From assembly GCA_017624855.1 (NCBI GenBank), contig JAGAMF010000002.1, positions 1 through 64,000 of the forward strand: 64,000 nucleotides of DNA, in the 5' to 3' direction. Position 1 is the stretch's first letter. Each line of letters opens with the position of its first letter. The translations under genes were made by a program, and so were the position numbers. The notes under the pieces were generated by a model, which did no database searches, was not told where the DNA came from, and saw only the letters and a list, made by a program, of their open reading frames with translations. Shown piece by piece: positions 26,937 to 35,837 of this stretch. This DNA comes from Lachnospiraceae bacterium (lineage in GTDB: Bacteria; Bacillota; Clostridia; Lachnospirales; Lachnospiraceae).

Positions 26937-28142
26937 TTATTCAACATACTCAGATTTCACATATGCGATTTCGCCGTTGTATTTCACCTTTGTCCAACCG
27001 TTACTCATATGCTCAACCAATTCAAGCTTGGTTCCCTGATATGCAAGGGCGACTCTGTCTGCATTTTGGTCCGCAGATTCACGGATATTTACATTTTCTT
27101 TTACCGTTACATATCCGTTTGCCGGAACGGTTTCAGTCTCAGTAGAAACCACCTCAAGGAACTCAGACTTAATATATCCCTCTTCGCCTTCATAAAGAAC
27201 CTTACTCCAGCCGTTTACCTTATTTTCAAGACGGGTTAATGTGGTTCCCGTTGTAACCTTGCCAAGCTTATCTGCGGTTTCACTGTCTGAACTTCTGACA
27301 TTAACCGTAGTAGTTGCTTTAACGGTTTCTGTTACAACCTGAACTTCAGAATCGCCTTCGGATGCTTCTTCGGAAGATGCGGATTCACTCTCTGATTCCT
27401 GCATCGCCTCGCTGGCTTCACGAATGGCAATCATCTTAACCATCTCTTCCGTCACCATTTCCTCAAAACCATCCATATAAGTTTTGATATCGGGATTGGC
27501 TTCCAAAACTTCACGATATTCCAAATCAACGGTATTATATAACGCCTGAACTTCCTGCTTCATATATGCGGAATAGTAATTATCCAATACGGTTTCGCTC
27601 ATATCCGCTTTACGATAGATATGATACTCACCTTCTTCGTTGGGGCAATAATACAAGCCGATCAAGCCCGGAATTGTTGCATCAAACTCTGCCATTTTAA
27701 GCTGATATGATACATAAACATAGTATGAACCGTCTTCAAAGCCCTCCTGGGTATAACAGTGAATATCATTGTAACTTTCCACATACTCACTCTTTACGGC
27801 AATACTTACCAGTTCATTTTCATTTACATATAAAAGATATTTCTGAATGGTTTCCACATCATTTTCAGCCAAAGCCTTGTGATAAGCTTCCATAACTTCA
27901 TTAATCTCGGGATATGCATCATACTGCAATGTCAAATCCTGAATATCATCTTCCGAGCCGTTCTCTACGGAAACTTCCTCGACAGATTCACTTATATTAT
28001 CACCTGTTACGGTAACATCTCTGTTTCCGGCTGAAAAAACCACCATAGCAACAACACCCACCGCTACCGCAAATAAGGCAGTCGCTGTGATCAATGAATG
28101 TTTCGCTATAAAACTGACCAAAAAGGTCTTAATCGCTTTCAT
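26937..28142 (-). CDS. Membrane-anchored protein with two bacterial SH3 domains
   Basis: 401 residues. There is one N-terminal membrane helix (about 17-38) without a lipobox, so the protein is anchored and mostly outside. Residues 75-235 form an unrecognised domain (DAYPEINEVMEAYHKALAEN onward). Ser/Glu-rich linkers lead to two SH3b domains at the end, with TVNVRSS and NVNIRES signatures and closing GYIKSEFL and AYVKSEYV. SH3b domains usually bind cell-wall peptides. No enzymatic domain is visible. The gene starts 27 bases beyond the tRNA-Arg 3' end on the same strand, and read-through from the tRNA promoter is possible. Confidence 0.8.
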   Translation of the reverse strand: MKAIKTFLVSFIAKHSLITATALFAVAVGVVAMVVFSAGNRDVTVTGDNISESVEEVSVENGSEDDIQDLTLQYDAYPEINEVMEAYHKALAENDVETIQKYLLYVNENELVSIAVKSEYVESYNDIHCYTQEGFEDGSYYVYVSYQLKMAEFDATIPGLIGLYYCPNEEGEYHIYRKADMSETVLDNYYSAYMKQEVQALYNTVDLEYREVLEANPDIKTYMDGFEEMVTEEMVKMIAIREASEAMQESESESASSEEASEGDSEVQVVTETVKATTTVNVRSSDSETADKLGKVTTGTTLTRLENKVNGWSKVLYEGEEGYIKSEFLEVVSTETETVPANGYVTVKENVNIRESADQNADRVALAYQGTKLELVEHMSNGWTKVKYNGEIAYVKSEYVE

Positions 28143-28168
28143 AATGGTCCTCCCGCTATATCATAAGC

Positions 28169-28240
28169 TGCACCCGGCAGGAATCGAACCTGCATTAAAG
28201 GCGTCGGAGGCCTTCGTTCTATCCATTAGACTACGGGTGC
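28169..28240 (-). tRNA. tRNA-Arg (anticodon CCG)
   Basis: The acceptor arm GCACCCG/CGGGTGC, D-arm TAGTCTAATGGATA, anticodon stem AAGGC/GCCTT with loop CTCCGAC (anticodon CCG at 28205-28207) and T-arm CAGGTTCGATTCCTG can all be folded. The discriminator base is A and CCA is not encoded. It reads the CGG codon. Confidence 0.97.
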
Positions 28241-28243
28241 TTA

Positions 28244-28284
28244 CAACAGTGGCAAATTGTTACGAAAATATTACGCCACTGTTG
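28244..28284. repeat. Ten-base inverted repeat just upstream of tRNA-Arg
   Basis: CAACAGTGGC (28244-28253) and GCCACTGTTG (28275-28284) are perfectly complementary, 21 bases apart, starting four bases from the tRNA 5' end. The predicted transcription start falls in the distal arm. The inner part is AT-rich. Its role is unknown. Confidence 0.6.
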
Positions 28285-28287
28285 CCT

Positions 28288-28316
28288 ATCATATCACACT
28301 ATTTCTCATTTGTCTA
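28288..28316 (-). promoter_or_regulatory. Promoter of tRNA-Arg
   Basis: TAGACA (28316-28311), 17 bases, TATGAT (28293-28288) with an extended TG. It is a strong sigma-A match, about 40 bases upstream of the tRNA. Confidence 0.8.
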
Positions 28317-28320
28317 GTAT

Positions 28321-29277
28321 TTAAAGCCGCACAATCCCCCTTGTTTCTACGCTATAGTAATAGACAAAATCTGACAACAGCTCCTGAGCCTCCACCTGCG
28401 TTTCGTTTACTTCTTGTACCATCTGTTCCAGTTTATCCTTGGTAACCTGGCCCTCATCCGGAATCAGAATTACTTCATGTACCGAGCTGGGAAGAATAAA
28501 AAGATTGGCTCCCAACTGCTTTGCACAGCTCTCCAATACGCCTTCATATAAAATAGATGTCGCCCCATACATTCTTGAAAAATTACTGAGCACATACATT
28601 CCTGTTTCGTCTTTTTTTACATGCATTTCCAATAAATATCCGTTTTCGCCGTTTAAAACATCATCCGGCTCATTTTTATCGGAATCTTTCCAAAGAAAAT
28701 CTTCTTCCGAAATTTCTTTTAATACCTCCATCATTCCGCAAAAATTCACTTTTAACAAAGTAGGCGTATTTATTTTGGCATGAGTATACAATTCCTCTTC
28801 TCCCACTTCCCAGCATTCCAAATGCTTGTTATGGATTAAAATGGTTGCATTGGCAAATTCTTTCATATCCACAAGATAATAATACACAATTGCCAAGTCC
28901 AAAAACTTTCTGTGGGGAATATGTTCCAGAAATTCTTTGTTTTTTTCATAATTTACCAACTTATATACAATTCTTTCCTTGGCCTTTCTGTACTCCGTAA
29001 AAAAGTCCATATCAACATCATGGTCCGGCTTACCGGTGTAATAAATCTCTTTTACCTCTTCCATTATTTCATCCATTGTTTTTCCGTCTTTATACTCTCT
29101 GTAAAATTCCTCCAAATATATGGTGGGAGATATATTAATCTCCTTCTTCGTAAAAGTAAGTCCGTTTAACATCACGCCGTTGTTTTTTACAATCTCCCGT
29201 AAAGAAACTTCCGCTTCTCCCTCCATCTCTTCCTGCATTACCTGTAAAATATGGAACATAAACTCCTGAAATGTCAT
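28321..29277 (-). CDS. DUF5688-family protein
   Basis: 318 residues from the ATG at 29277, which has a perfect AGGAGG six bases upstream. A frame of 34 more codons upstream is probably not translated, since it crosses the efp terminator. The start MTFQEFMFHI and middle (ISPTIYLEEFYREY) match what I recall of DUF5688, a family of clostridial cytoplasmic proteins of unknown function found in many copies in Lachnospiraceae. There is no signal peptide or membrane helix. It is acidic and mixed alpha/beta. It lies just upstream of the tRNA-Arg promoter, and no separate terminator is clear. Confidence 0.8.
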   Translation of the reverse strand: MTFQEFMFHILQVMQEEMEGEAEVSLREIVKNNGVMLNGLTFTKKEINISPTIYLEEFYREYKDGKTMDEIMEEVKEIYYTGKPDHDVDMDFFTEYRKAKERIVYKLVNYEKNKEFLEHIPHRKFLDLAIVYYYLVDMKEFANATILIHNKHLECWEVGEEELYTHAKINTPTLLKVNFCGMMEVLKEISEEDFLWKDSDKNEPDDVLNGENGYLLEMHVKKDETGMYVLSNFSRMYGATSILYEGVLESCAKQLGANLFILPSSVHEVILIPDEGQVTKDKLEQMVQEVNETQVEAQELLSDFVYYYSVETRGIVRL

Positions 29278-29352
29278 AAAATACCTCCTTAAGACTCCCC
29301 GACCGGGGCAAAATATTAGATGTGAACATAGAAATTTGCATAAAAATGCAAA

Positions 29353-29386
29353 AAAGACAATGAAAAGAAATCTCTTCACTGTCTTT
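29353..29386 (-). terminator. Terminator of efp
   Basis: AAAGACAATGAA and TTCACTGTCTTT pair with one G-U, followed on the minus strand by TTTTTTGC. Confidence 0.8.
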
Positions 29387-29417
29387 ATAAGCTAATGATT
29401 TAATTGAATTATACAGA

Positions 29418-29975
29418 TTAAACTCTACTCAGATACTCGCTTGTTCTGGTATCAATCTTAATCTTGTCCCCAATTTCAACAAAAAGAGGAACGCTAACGG
29501 TTGCACCTGTTTCAACTGTAGCAGGCTTGCTTGCACCGGTTGCTGTATCACCCTTGAATCCGGGTTCTGTTTCTGTAACTTCAAGTTCTACAAACAGAGG
29601 GGGTTCAATTGCGAATACGCTACCATTGTGTGATAACATTTTAACCATTTCGTTTTCTTTTACGAACTTCAAAGAATCACCGATTTCATCCTTGGTTAAG
29701 GAAATCTGATCGTATGTTTCTACATCCATGAAGTTGAACATATCGCCATCAGAATACAAATACTGCATATCTTTTCTGTCGATACGAGCCTGAGGACATT
29801 TTTCGGTAGGTCTGAAAGTTTTTTCAACCACACCACCACTCTTAATGTTTTTCAACTTGGTTCTAACGAACGCAGCACCCTTTCCGGGCTTAACATGCTG
29901 GAATTCAATAATCTGAAAAACATTGCTGTCTAATTCAATCGTAATACCGTTTCTGAAATCACCGGCAGAAATCAT
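29418..29975 (-). CDS. efp: Elongation factor P
   Basis: 185 residues, the usual length. It rescues ribosomes stalled at polyproline. There are three beta-barrel domains. The modifiable-residue loop is [10 protein letters not shown] with Lys at its tip, and the C-terminal signature [17 protein letters not shown] is present. The AGGAGG site is seven bases upstream. It has its own promoter (about 30016-30044) and terminator. No EF-P-modifying enzyme is seen in the window. Confidence 0.98.
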   Translation of the reverse strand: MISAGDFRNGITIELDSNVFQIIEFQHVKPGKGAAFVRTKLKNIKSGGVVEKTFRPTEKCPQARIDRKDMQYLYSDGDMFNFMDVETYDQISLTKDEIGDSLKFVKENEMVKMLSHNGSVFAIEPPLFVELEVTETEPGFKGDTATGASKPATVETGATVSVPLFVEIGDKIKIDTRTSEYLSRV

Positions 29976-30015
29976 TGTTTCTTCCTCCTAATTTTTAACA
30001 TAATAATTCATGAAT

Positions 30016-30044
30016 AGTTTAATATAAGAACTCACATATTTCAA
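30016..30044 (-). promoter_or_regulatory. Possible promoter of efp
   Basis: TTGAAA (30044-30039), 17 bases, TAAACT (30021-30016). The -10 match is moderate. Confidence 0.4.
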
Positions 30045-30060
30045 CATTTTTTTGTTTTTT

Positions 30061-30561
30061 TTAATTTTTTTTATTTTCGTCATACTCTTTCATGACGATA
30101 TTCTCCAATTTTCGCTTTAAAACGATCTGAATTTCTTCCCGCGCATTAATGGGTTTTACGAGGATGGAGCGTATTCCCAGGCGCTTTGCGCCCCACACAT
30201 CCGTAAAGAGCTGATCACCCACAAAAAAGGTGTTATCCTTCTCGGTTCCCATAATTTCCATGGCTTTTTTGTAATTTTTTAAAAAAGGCTTCGCTCCCAT
30301 GGGGATGCAGTCCAAGTGCAGATCCTTATTGAACATGTCCACTCTTGCCTTGGAATTATTGGATAAAAGTACAATTTTGAATCCTCTGTCCCGCAGATAG
30401 TTCAGCAGTTTTTTACTTCTTTCGTCTGCCGGTGCATTATGGGGAACCAAAGTATTGTCTATATCAAAAATAATTCCTCTGTAACCGTCCTCATATAATT
30501 GTTCAAAATCAATTTCGTATGTGGAATCCAAATATTCGTCCGGATAAATTGCTTTAAACAT
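30061..30561 (-). CDS. yqeG: YqeG-family HAD phosphatase
   Basis: 166 residues from the ATG at 30561 (GGGAG five bases upstream, two bases after the ABC ATPase stop). HAD motif I is DIDNTLVP, motif II is LLSNN, and the motif III/IV region is KPFLKNYKKAM plus VGDQLFTDVWGAKR. The YqeG group (HAD subclass IIIA) is close to mitochondrial phosphatidylglycerophosphate phosphatase Gep4, but its substrate in Firmicutes is not certain. It is the last gene of the transporter operon and overlaps in translation with the last ATPase gene. Confidence 0.92.
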   Translation of the reverse strand: MFKAIYPDEYLDSTYEIDFEQLYEDGYRGIIFDIDNTLVPHNAPADERSKKLLNYLRDRGFKIVLLSNNSKARVDMFNKDLHLDCIPMGAKPFLKNYKKAMEIMGTEKDNTFFVGDQLFTDVWGAKRLGIRSILVKPINAREEIQIVLKRKLENIVMKEYDENKKN

Positions 30562-30563
30562 TT

Positions 30564-31286
30564 TTACTCCCAATCAATTCCTGCGCTACTCAGCAGGGCT
30601 TTTGTATAGTCTTGCTTCGGATTAAAGTATAACTCATCTTTGGTGTTTTCTTCAACCACTTTTCCGTTTTTCATTACCATAACCCTGTCGCACAGCTCAT
30701 AAACCGTGCGCAAATCATGAGAAATAAACAAAACGGCTAAATTTCTTTTATGACTTAATCGTTTTAAAAGTGACACAATCTGCTTCTGCACCGTTACATC
30801 CAAAGCAGATACCGGTTCGTCCGCAATCAACACCTCAGGCTTTGCCAAAAGCGCCATGGCAATCATAACACGCTGCCGCTGTCCGCCGGACAACTCGGAA
30901 GGATAATGCATCAGATAAGTATCATCCAATTCCACCGCATCCATAATTTTATGAATTTCTTCCTCACGCACCTCTTTGTCCTTAACCCCTTGCAACCTTT
31001 GGACTTCATGCAAAAGCCATCCGATTGTCTTGGCAGGATTGAGAGCACTGTAACTGTCCTGAAAAATCATGGCCGGCTTGTTACACTCCACCTTACCGGA
31101 ATCCGCTTTTAACAGCCCCGTAAGCACCTTGGCAAGGGTGGACTTACCGCTGCCGCTCTCTCCCACAAGGCCAAGAATCTCGCCGCTTTTTATGTGAATC
31201 GACACCTCTTCCAAAGTAGGCTTATTTTTCTTTCCTCCATAGGTGAAGAAAAGTTTTTCTGCACTACACACATATTCATTTATCAT
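30564..31286 (-). CDS. ABC transporter ATP-binding protein, OppF/NikE type
   Basis: 240 residues. Walker A is GESGSGKST, the Q-loop [11 protein letters not shown], the signature LSGGQRQRV, Walker B VLIADEP and the switch His in ISHDL. It lacks the C-terminal extension found in many OppF/DppF proteins, so its length resembles NikE. It pairs with the ATPase encoded 41 bases upstream, and the two should power the permease pair of the same operon. Confidence 0.9.
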   Translation of the reverse strand: MINEYVCSAEKLFFTYGGKKNKPTLEEVSIHIKSGEILGLVGESGSGKSTLAKVLTGLLKADSGKVECNKPAMIFQDSYSALNPAKTIGWLLHEVQRLQGVKDKEVREEEIHKIMDAVELDDTYLMHYPSELSGGQRQRVMIAMALLAKPEVLIADEPVSALDVTVQKQIVSLLKRLSHKRNLAVLFISHDLRTVYELCDRVMVMKNGKVVEENTKDELYFNPKQDYTKALLSSAGIDWE

Positions 31287-31327
31287 TTCTTCACCCTCCT
31301 TTCGGAATTTTATTTTATAGGTTCCGA

Positions 31328-32122
31328 TTATTTATCATTCGGCTTACGCACCGTCGGAATGGCCGCAATCAACTCTTTTGTATATGCTTCCTGCGGGTTT
31401 ACAAAAACCGCTTCCGCTTCACCCTGTTCCACGATTTTACCGTCTTTCATTACAAGTACGCGCTTACACAATTGACGCACGAGACTCAAATCATGAGAGA
31501 TAAAAAGAATCGCCGTCTTTTTTTCTTTGTTGATTCGTTTCAAAAGTTCGATTACCTGAGCCTGCACCGTTACATCCAAAGCCGTGGTGGGCTCATCCGC
31601 AATTAAAAGTTTTGGTTTACTGATCATGGCTGCCGCAATCATAACACGCTGCCGTTGTCCACCGGACAACTGATGCGGATAGGAGGCATAGATTCGCTCG
31701 GTATCATCAAGACCAGCATCTTTTAAGGCCTGCATTGCCTCATTTTTTAATTTTATCTTGTCCTTTTCACCATGAACACGCAATGCTTCCTCTACCTGCC
31801 AGCCGATTCGTTTTACCGGGTTCAAAGCCGTCATGGGCTCCTGAAAAATCATGGCAATGTCTTTGCCCTGCAACGCACGAAGCTCACTTCTTTTACAATG
31901 AAGCAGGTTAAGACCGTTAAATACAATGTCTCCCGACTTGGTAATATCTCCTCGGTTTAAAAGCCCCGCAATGGATAAAGCGGTCAGACTTTTACCGGAA
32001 CCGGACTCTCCCACGATTCCCAGAATTTCTCCTTCTTTCATGGTAAAACTCACATCATCCACGGCGGTTTCGGGCAAGGAGTGGTCAAAAAACTCAATCT
32101 TTAGATTTTCTACGGAAAGCAT
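31328..32122 (-). CDS. ABC transporter ATP-binding protein, OppD/NikD type
   Basis: 264 residues. Walker A is GESGSGKSL, the Q-loop IFQEPMTALNP, the signature LSGGQRQRV, Walker B LLIADEPTTALDVTVQ and the switch His in ISHDLSLV. It starts 29 bases inside the end of the permease gene, with GAGGAGG upstream, which indicates translational coupling. Like its partner it is short and lacks the typical oligopeptide-transporter C-terminal extension. Confidence 0.9.
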   Translation of the reverse strand: MLSVENLKIEFFDHSLPETAVDDVSFTMKEGEILGIVGESGSGKSLTALSIAGLLNRGDITKSGDIVFNGLNLLHCKRSELRALQGKDIAMIFQEPMTALNPVKRIGWQVEEALRVHGEKDKIKLKNEAMQALKDAGLDDTERIYASYPHQLSGGQRQRVMIAAAMISKPKLLIADEPTTALDVTVQAQVIELLKRINKEKKTAILFISHDLSLVRQLCKRVLVMKDGKIVEQGEAEAVFVNPQEAYTKELIAAIPTVRKPNDK

Positions 32123-32918
32123 GTCCCATACCTCCTCCCTCGCTCATAAGACCAAAGCCCAAAAGCATGATAATCATAACAATACCCGGAAATATGGTAC
32201 AAAAAGGCGCCGTCTGCAAATACCCTTGCGCCTCCGACAACATTCTTCCAAGGCTTGCCTGAGGCGGCTGGACACCAATTCCCAAAAAACTCATGCCGGC
32301 TTCCGCCAACACCGCATTATTCAACGAAATCAAGATACAATTCAGTAGTGTAGGCAACACATTGGGCAAAATATGCACGAAAAGAATGCGCGCTTTTCCT
32401 GCCCCCATTAAACGAGCCGCCTGCACATAATCCATTTCTCTTTGCTTCATAAATTCGGTTCGCACCATTTTCGCAAAACTGGGTACAATGGCAAATCCCA
32501 ATGCCAGAATCACATTAAAAGTTCCCGTTCCGAACAAACTGATAAAAATAAGCGCCAGTAAAATACTGGGTATGGCGAACAACACATCAATAATGCGCAT
32601 AAGAAATTCATCAAGCAAACCGCCAAAATATCCCATTACCGCACCAAGAACCGTACCGATTACTGCACCGATCGCCGTAGAGCTCAAGCCGATTAACATC
32701 GTCATTCTGGTCCCCTGCTGAACGCGGCTCAAAATGTCTCTTCCAAAATTATCGCAACCAAAAAGATGTTTTAAGGAAGGTGCCGCAAGCTTGGATGCAG
32801 TATCCATCTCTTCCGGATCGAAAGGCGTAAAAACAAGACCCGCCAGCGCAAATACAATCACTGCCGATACCATGCACAAACCAATTATGAAGTTTTTATT
32901 GGTATTGGTCTTTTTCAT
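32094..32918 (-). CDS. ABC transporter permease, DppC/NikC type
   Basis: 274 residues. About six membrane helices, with an N-terminal helix (about 10-28) and the loop FGCDNFGRDILSRVQQGTR typical of DppC/OppC. The EAA motif is seen as YVQAARLMGAGKARILFVHILPN. It forms the channel with the DppB-type permease encoded 74 bases upstream. Confidence 0.92.
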   Translation of the reverse strand: MKKTNTNKNFIIGLCMVSAVIVFALAGLVFTPFDPEEMDTASKLAAPSLKHLFGCDNFGRDILSRVQQGTRMTMLIGLSSTAIGAVIGTVLGAVMGYFGGLLDEFLMRIIDVLFAIPSILLALIFISLFGTGTFNVILALGFAIVPSFAKMVRTEFMKQREMDYVQAARLMGAGKARILFVHILPNVLPTLLNCILISLNNAVLAEAGMSFLGIGVQPPQASLGRMLSEAQGYLQTAPFCTIFPGIVMIIMLLGFGLMSEGGGMGHAFRRKSKD

Positions 32919-32992
32919 CGTCTCTTTTCATTCCTCTAAGATTTTTATATCCGAAAACCGAGCATCCCTGTCGCCCGGTGTATATTTTACTT

Positions 32993-33949
32993 TTATTCCG
33001 ACTTGTCCGTCACCCGCACTCTGGGATCCATCCACGCATAAATCAAATCTGTAATCGTGCTGATAATGACAATTCCTGCCGCAATCAGCATAACAATGGC
33101 CATAACCACGGGATAATCTCTGGTGGATATTGCCGCTAAGAGGCTTCTTCCCAGTCCCGGGATGCCGAATACCTGCTCTATAATAATGCCGGATGCAATC
33201 ATGTCCGCTACCACCATACCGATAAAAGTAATCGTGGGCATAATGGCATTCTGTAAAATATGACGATACAACATGCTTGTAGTACTGTTTCCGCGACTGT
33301 ACGCCGTTCTGGCATAATCCTTCTTGGCTTCTTCCAGAATATTGGCTTTTAAAAGTCGGATGCACATGGCACACTTGGGCAAAGCCAATGCAACGGCAGG
33401 ACAGATTAAATATCCAACAAATCCAATAAAATTGTCCCGATAATCAACATATCCTCCCGGTGTAAACCACCGAAAAGTCAATCCAAAGATAAAAGTTAAT
33501 AGCAGGCCCAACAAAAAAGGCGGTACCGACATAAACAGCTGGTTTATTACGGTAAAAATTTTATCCGTAATGCTACCCACATGTTTTGCCGTATAAATCC
33601 CTATGGGAATGGATATCACACAGACAAGAACCAATGCCAAAGCCGACATGGTAAAATTAATAAAAATCTTGCTGCCGATTAAATCCGTTACACTCATGGA
33701 ATAGGAATAGGATTTACCGAAATCAAAGGTAAACATACCCAAAAGCCATTTGCCGTAACGAAGCAGGAACGGCTCGTTAAGCCCCATCTGCTCACGCAAT
33801 GCTTCTACCTTTTCCGGGGTAGCTTCCGTACCAAGCTTCTGCAATGCCGGATCTCCGGGCAGAATGGAAAAGGCCGCAAATACCACAAAAGAGACCGCAA
33901 GCAGGGTCAGTACAAGCATCAAAAGTTTTTTTAACATGTACTTAGCCAT
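32993..33949 (-). CDS. ABC transporter permease, DppB/NikB type
   Basis: 318 residues. It opens AKYMLKKLLMLVLTLLAVSF, the usual DppB/OppB first helix, then PGDPA and the large periplasmic-side loop (EKVEALREQMGLNEPFLLRY). The EAA motif is DYARTAYSRGNSTTSMLYRHI. It ends in RVRVTDKSE after the usual DLIYAWMDPR. A 255-base spacer containing a large structured element separates it from the binding-protein gene upstream. Confidence 0.93.
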   Translation of the reverse strand: MAKYMLKKLLMLVLTLLAVSFVVFAAFSILPGDPALQKLGTEATPEKVEALREQMGLNEPFLLRYGKWLLGMFTFDFGKSYSYSMSVTDLIGSKIFINFTMSALALVLVCVISIPIGIYTAKHVGSITDKIFTVINQLFMSVPPFLLGLLLTFIFGLTFRWFTPGGYVDYRDNFIGFVGYLICPAVALALPKCAMCIRLLKANILEEAKKDYARTAYSRGNSTTSMLYRHILQNAIMPTITFIGMVVADMIASGIIIEQVFGIPGLGRSLLAAISTRDYPVVMAIVMLIAAGIVIISTITDLIYAWMDPRVRVTDKSE

Positions 33950-33976
33950 TTTACGGTCTCCTTTCTTTTATTCAAA

Positions 33977-34179
33977 TTCTCGGATTCGCTTTTACTCTAC
34001 GATTGTGTGAATCATTTTATATTCCAACAGGACACGTTCTCACTCGATTAAGAATCGTAGCGGACACTAAACTCGTACTGCATTTCATTTGTACTCGTTA
34101 AGTGCCGACGTTCTTAAACGGTCCTTTATGGAATAAAAATGTTCACACAAAACCGTCAGAACATTGTCGAATCCGAGAA
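33977..34179. repeat. Structured repeat element, copy A
   Basis: A core (34029-34125) is flanked by long inverted repeats: TTCTCGGATTCG (33977-33988) with CGAATCCGAGAA (34168-34179) is perfect over 12, and 34005-34026 with 34129-34148 is nearly perfect over 20. The core shares 58 of 75 aligned positions with copy B at 45015-45165, in two ungapped blocks (34031-34075 and 34094-34123). Shared segments are GACACG, CTCGATT, CTAAACTCG, CCGACG and AAACGGTC. The differing bases are mostly compensatory: CACT/AGTG here against TGCT/AGCA in B, and AAGAA/TTCTT here against CATCT/AGCTG in B. It lies between the binding-protein and permease genes of the ABC operon. I do not recognise a named family. Confidence 0.8.
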
Positions 34180-34204
34180 CTCATATTACAAACAAATTTA
34201 AATT

Positions 34205-35740
34205 TTACTCTCCCGATGTCTCTACAATATAAATCTTAGACACATCCATTACATACATGGGATAAAATTCATATCCGGCGTACTTCTTGTTCAATGCGGT
34301 AAATTCAGGCAAGTCCTGAATGTATACATTTGCCGCATCTTCGGCAAGATAGGTTTCACATTCCTTAAAATATACTACCTTCTGCGCTTCGTCCGTAGTT
34401 GCCATAGCGTTGGCAAAAGCAACATCATAGTCCGCATTCGCGTAATTTACAAAGTTATCTCCCGCAGTACTTACAAAACGGTCCAAAAATGCCGTAGCGG
34501 TAAGCTGAGGCGCATCCACGCCGATTACGGTTGCTTCGTAATTGCGGTTGGTATAAGTTTCGCTTAACCAGGTATTCCAATCCACCAGCTGAATTTCTGC
34601 GGTTACATTTATATCTTTTAACTGCTCCGCAATTACCTGAGCTGTATCCACATGCTGCTGATAATTGGAAGGCACGGTAATGGTAAAAGTAAATCCGTCC
34701 TCATATCCTGCTTCTGCAAGAAGTTCTTTTGCTTTGTTTACATCATAGGGATACAATTCTGCCAGACTTTCATCATAATACTTGCCAAAGGCGGGAATCA
34801 TACTGGTTCCGATAATGGTTCCGTTACCGTCGGATACAAAATCCAATACTTCCTGACGGTTTACGGCATAACAAAGCGCCTGTCTTACGCGAATATCGCT
34901 AAACGGCTCAAAATCATTGTTTAAATACAACGCCTGCACGAGGTTCATGTTACCTTCCAACACATTGTACTTCTCCATATCAAGCTCAGCCATCTGTGCC
35001 GTGGTAAGTCTTGAAAACATATCAATGGAGCCGCCGTTTAATTCCATGGCAATGGTATCTGCATTGGAGCAGATTTTAAAAGTAACTTTCTCGATATGAG
35101 CAGCTTCTCCCCAATATTCATCAAAACGCTCCATTTTTACATTCTCCAAAGGAGAACGGGATACATATTTGTAGGGACCTGTTCCGATGGCATTACTGTC
35201 GGGATCTGCGTTATCGGCAGGAATCACAGCTGCTTCAATGGTGGATAACATGGTTAAGAAATCACTGTCCGGCTGAGCAAGTTTAATTGCCACTTTGCCA
35301 TCTTCAGTAACTTCAACGCTTTCAATATTAGAAAACGCCGCTACCGAAGGAGCTCCTCCTTCAATATCGGCGAATTTTTCTACTGAATATTTCACATCCT
35401 CCGCCGTAACCAAATTTCCGTTGTGGAACTTAACACCTTCCCTTACTGTAAAGGTATAGGTCAGTCCGTCTTCTGCGATTTCTACATCACTTGCTACTGC
35501 GGGCACTAAATTACCGTCGGAATCTGCCTTATATAAGCCTTCGTAGACATTGAAAAAGATTTCCTTGGTTCCTGCCGCCAACATATCATGGGGGTCAAGA
35601 CTGTCCTCAATGTCCTGAGGAATTCCGATGGTGATGGATGAAGAGGAATTCTCCTTATCACCTGAGCATCCGCTCAGTGCAACAGTACTTGCGAGTAAAA
35701 TCATCAGAAGAAGACTTGCTAACAATCTTCTTTTTTTCAT
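34205..35740 (-). CDS. ABC transporter substrate-binding protein, family 5
   Basis: 511 residues, standard for family 5. A signal peptide ends in the lipobox LSGC, so it is a lipoprotein at the outer face of the membrane. Family signatures are SLDPHDMLAAGTKEIFFNVY, the LTYTFTVREGVKFHNG segment and AIGTGPYKYV. It delivers a small peptide, nickel chelate or related ligand to the permeases encoded downstream. The ligand cannot be fixed from the sequence. It is the first gene of the operon, with a promoter and operator-like repeats just upstream. Confidence 0.93.
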   Translation of the reverse strand: MKKRRLLASLLLMILLASTVALSGCSGDKENSSSSITIGIPQDIEDSLDPHDMLAAGTKEIFFNVYEGLYKADSDGNLVPAVASDVEIAEDGLTYTFTVREGVKFHNGNLVTAEDVKYSVEKFADIEGGAPSVAAFSNIESVEVTEDGKVAIKLAQPDSDFLTMLSTIEAAVIPADNADPDSNAIGTGPYKYVSRSPLENVKMERFDEYWGEAAHIEKVTFKICSNADTIAMELNGGSIDMFSRLTTAQMAELDMEKYNVLEGNMNLVQALYLNNDFEPFSDIRVRQALCYAVNRQEVLDFVSDGNGTIIGTSMIPAFGKYYDESLAELYPYDVNKAKELLAEAGYEDGFTFTITVPSNYQQHVDTAQVIAEQLKDINVTAEIQLVDWNTWLSETYTNRNYEATVIGVDAPQLTATAFLDRFVSTAGDNFVNYANADYDVAFANAMATTDEAQKVVYFKECETYLAEDAANVYIQDLPEFTALNKKYAGYEFYPMYVMDVSKIYIVETSGE

Positions 35741-35778
35741 TTTACTTCTTCCTTTCTTCTAAAATATGAAATTGTCTT

Positions 35779-35804
35779 TCGGTTTCTTTATCGGTTGAAA
35801 CCGA
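35779..35804. promoter_or_regulatory. Inverted/direct TCGGTT repeats at operon start
   Basis: TCGGTTTC (35779-35786) and GAAACCGA (35797-35804) form a perfect inverted repeat, and a second TCGGTT (35791-35796) lies between them, able to form an alternative pairing. The site is at the predicted transcription start, so it may be an operator. Confidence 0.45.
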
Positions 35805-35808
35805 GGTT

Positions 35809-35837
35809 ATTGTAACAGATAAGATGATATTTTACAA
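35809..35837 (-). promoter_or_regulatory. Promoter of the ABC operon
   Basis: TTGTAA (35837-35832), 17 bases, TACAAT (35814-35809). Confidence 0.6.

Noticed and set aside
29278-29379. Upstream extension of the DUF5688 gene with a hydrophobic start
   Set aside because: The extension would overlap the efp terminator and lacks a site, whereas the internal ATG at 29277 has a perfect AGGAGG.
33950-34204. Element A as an insertion sequence or MITE
   Set aside because: No transposase frame, no target-site duplication, and its outer arms differ entirely from those of the homologous copy B.
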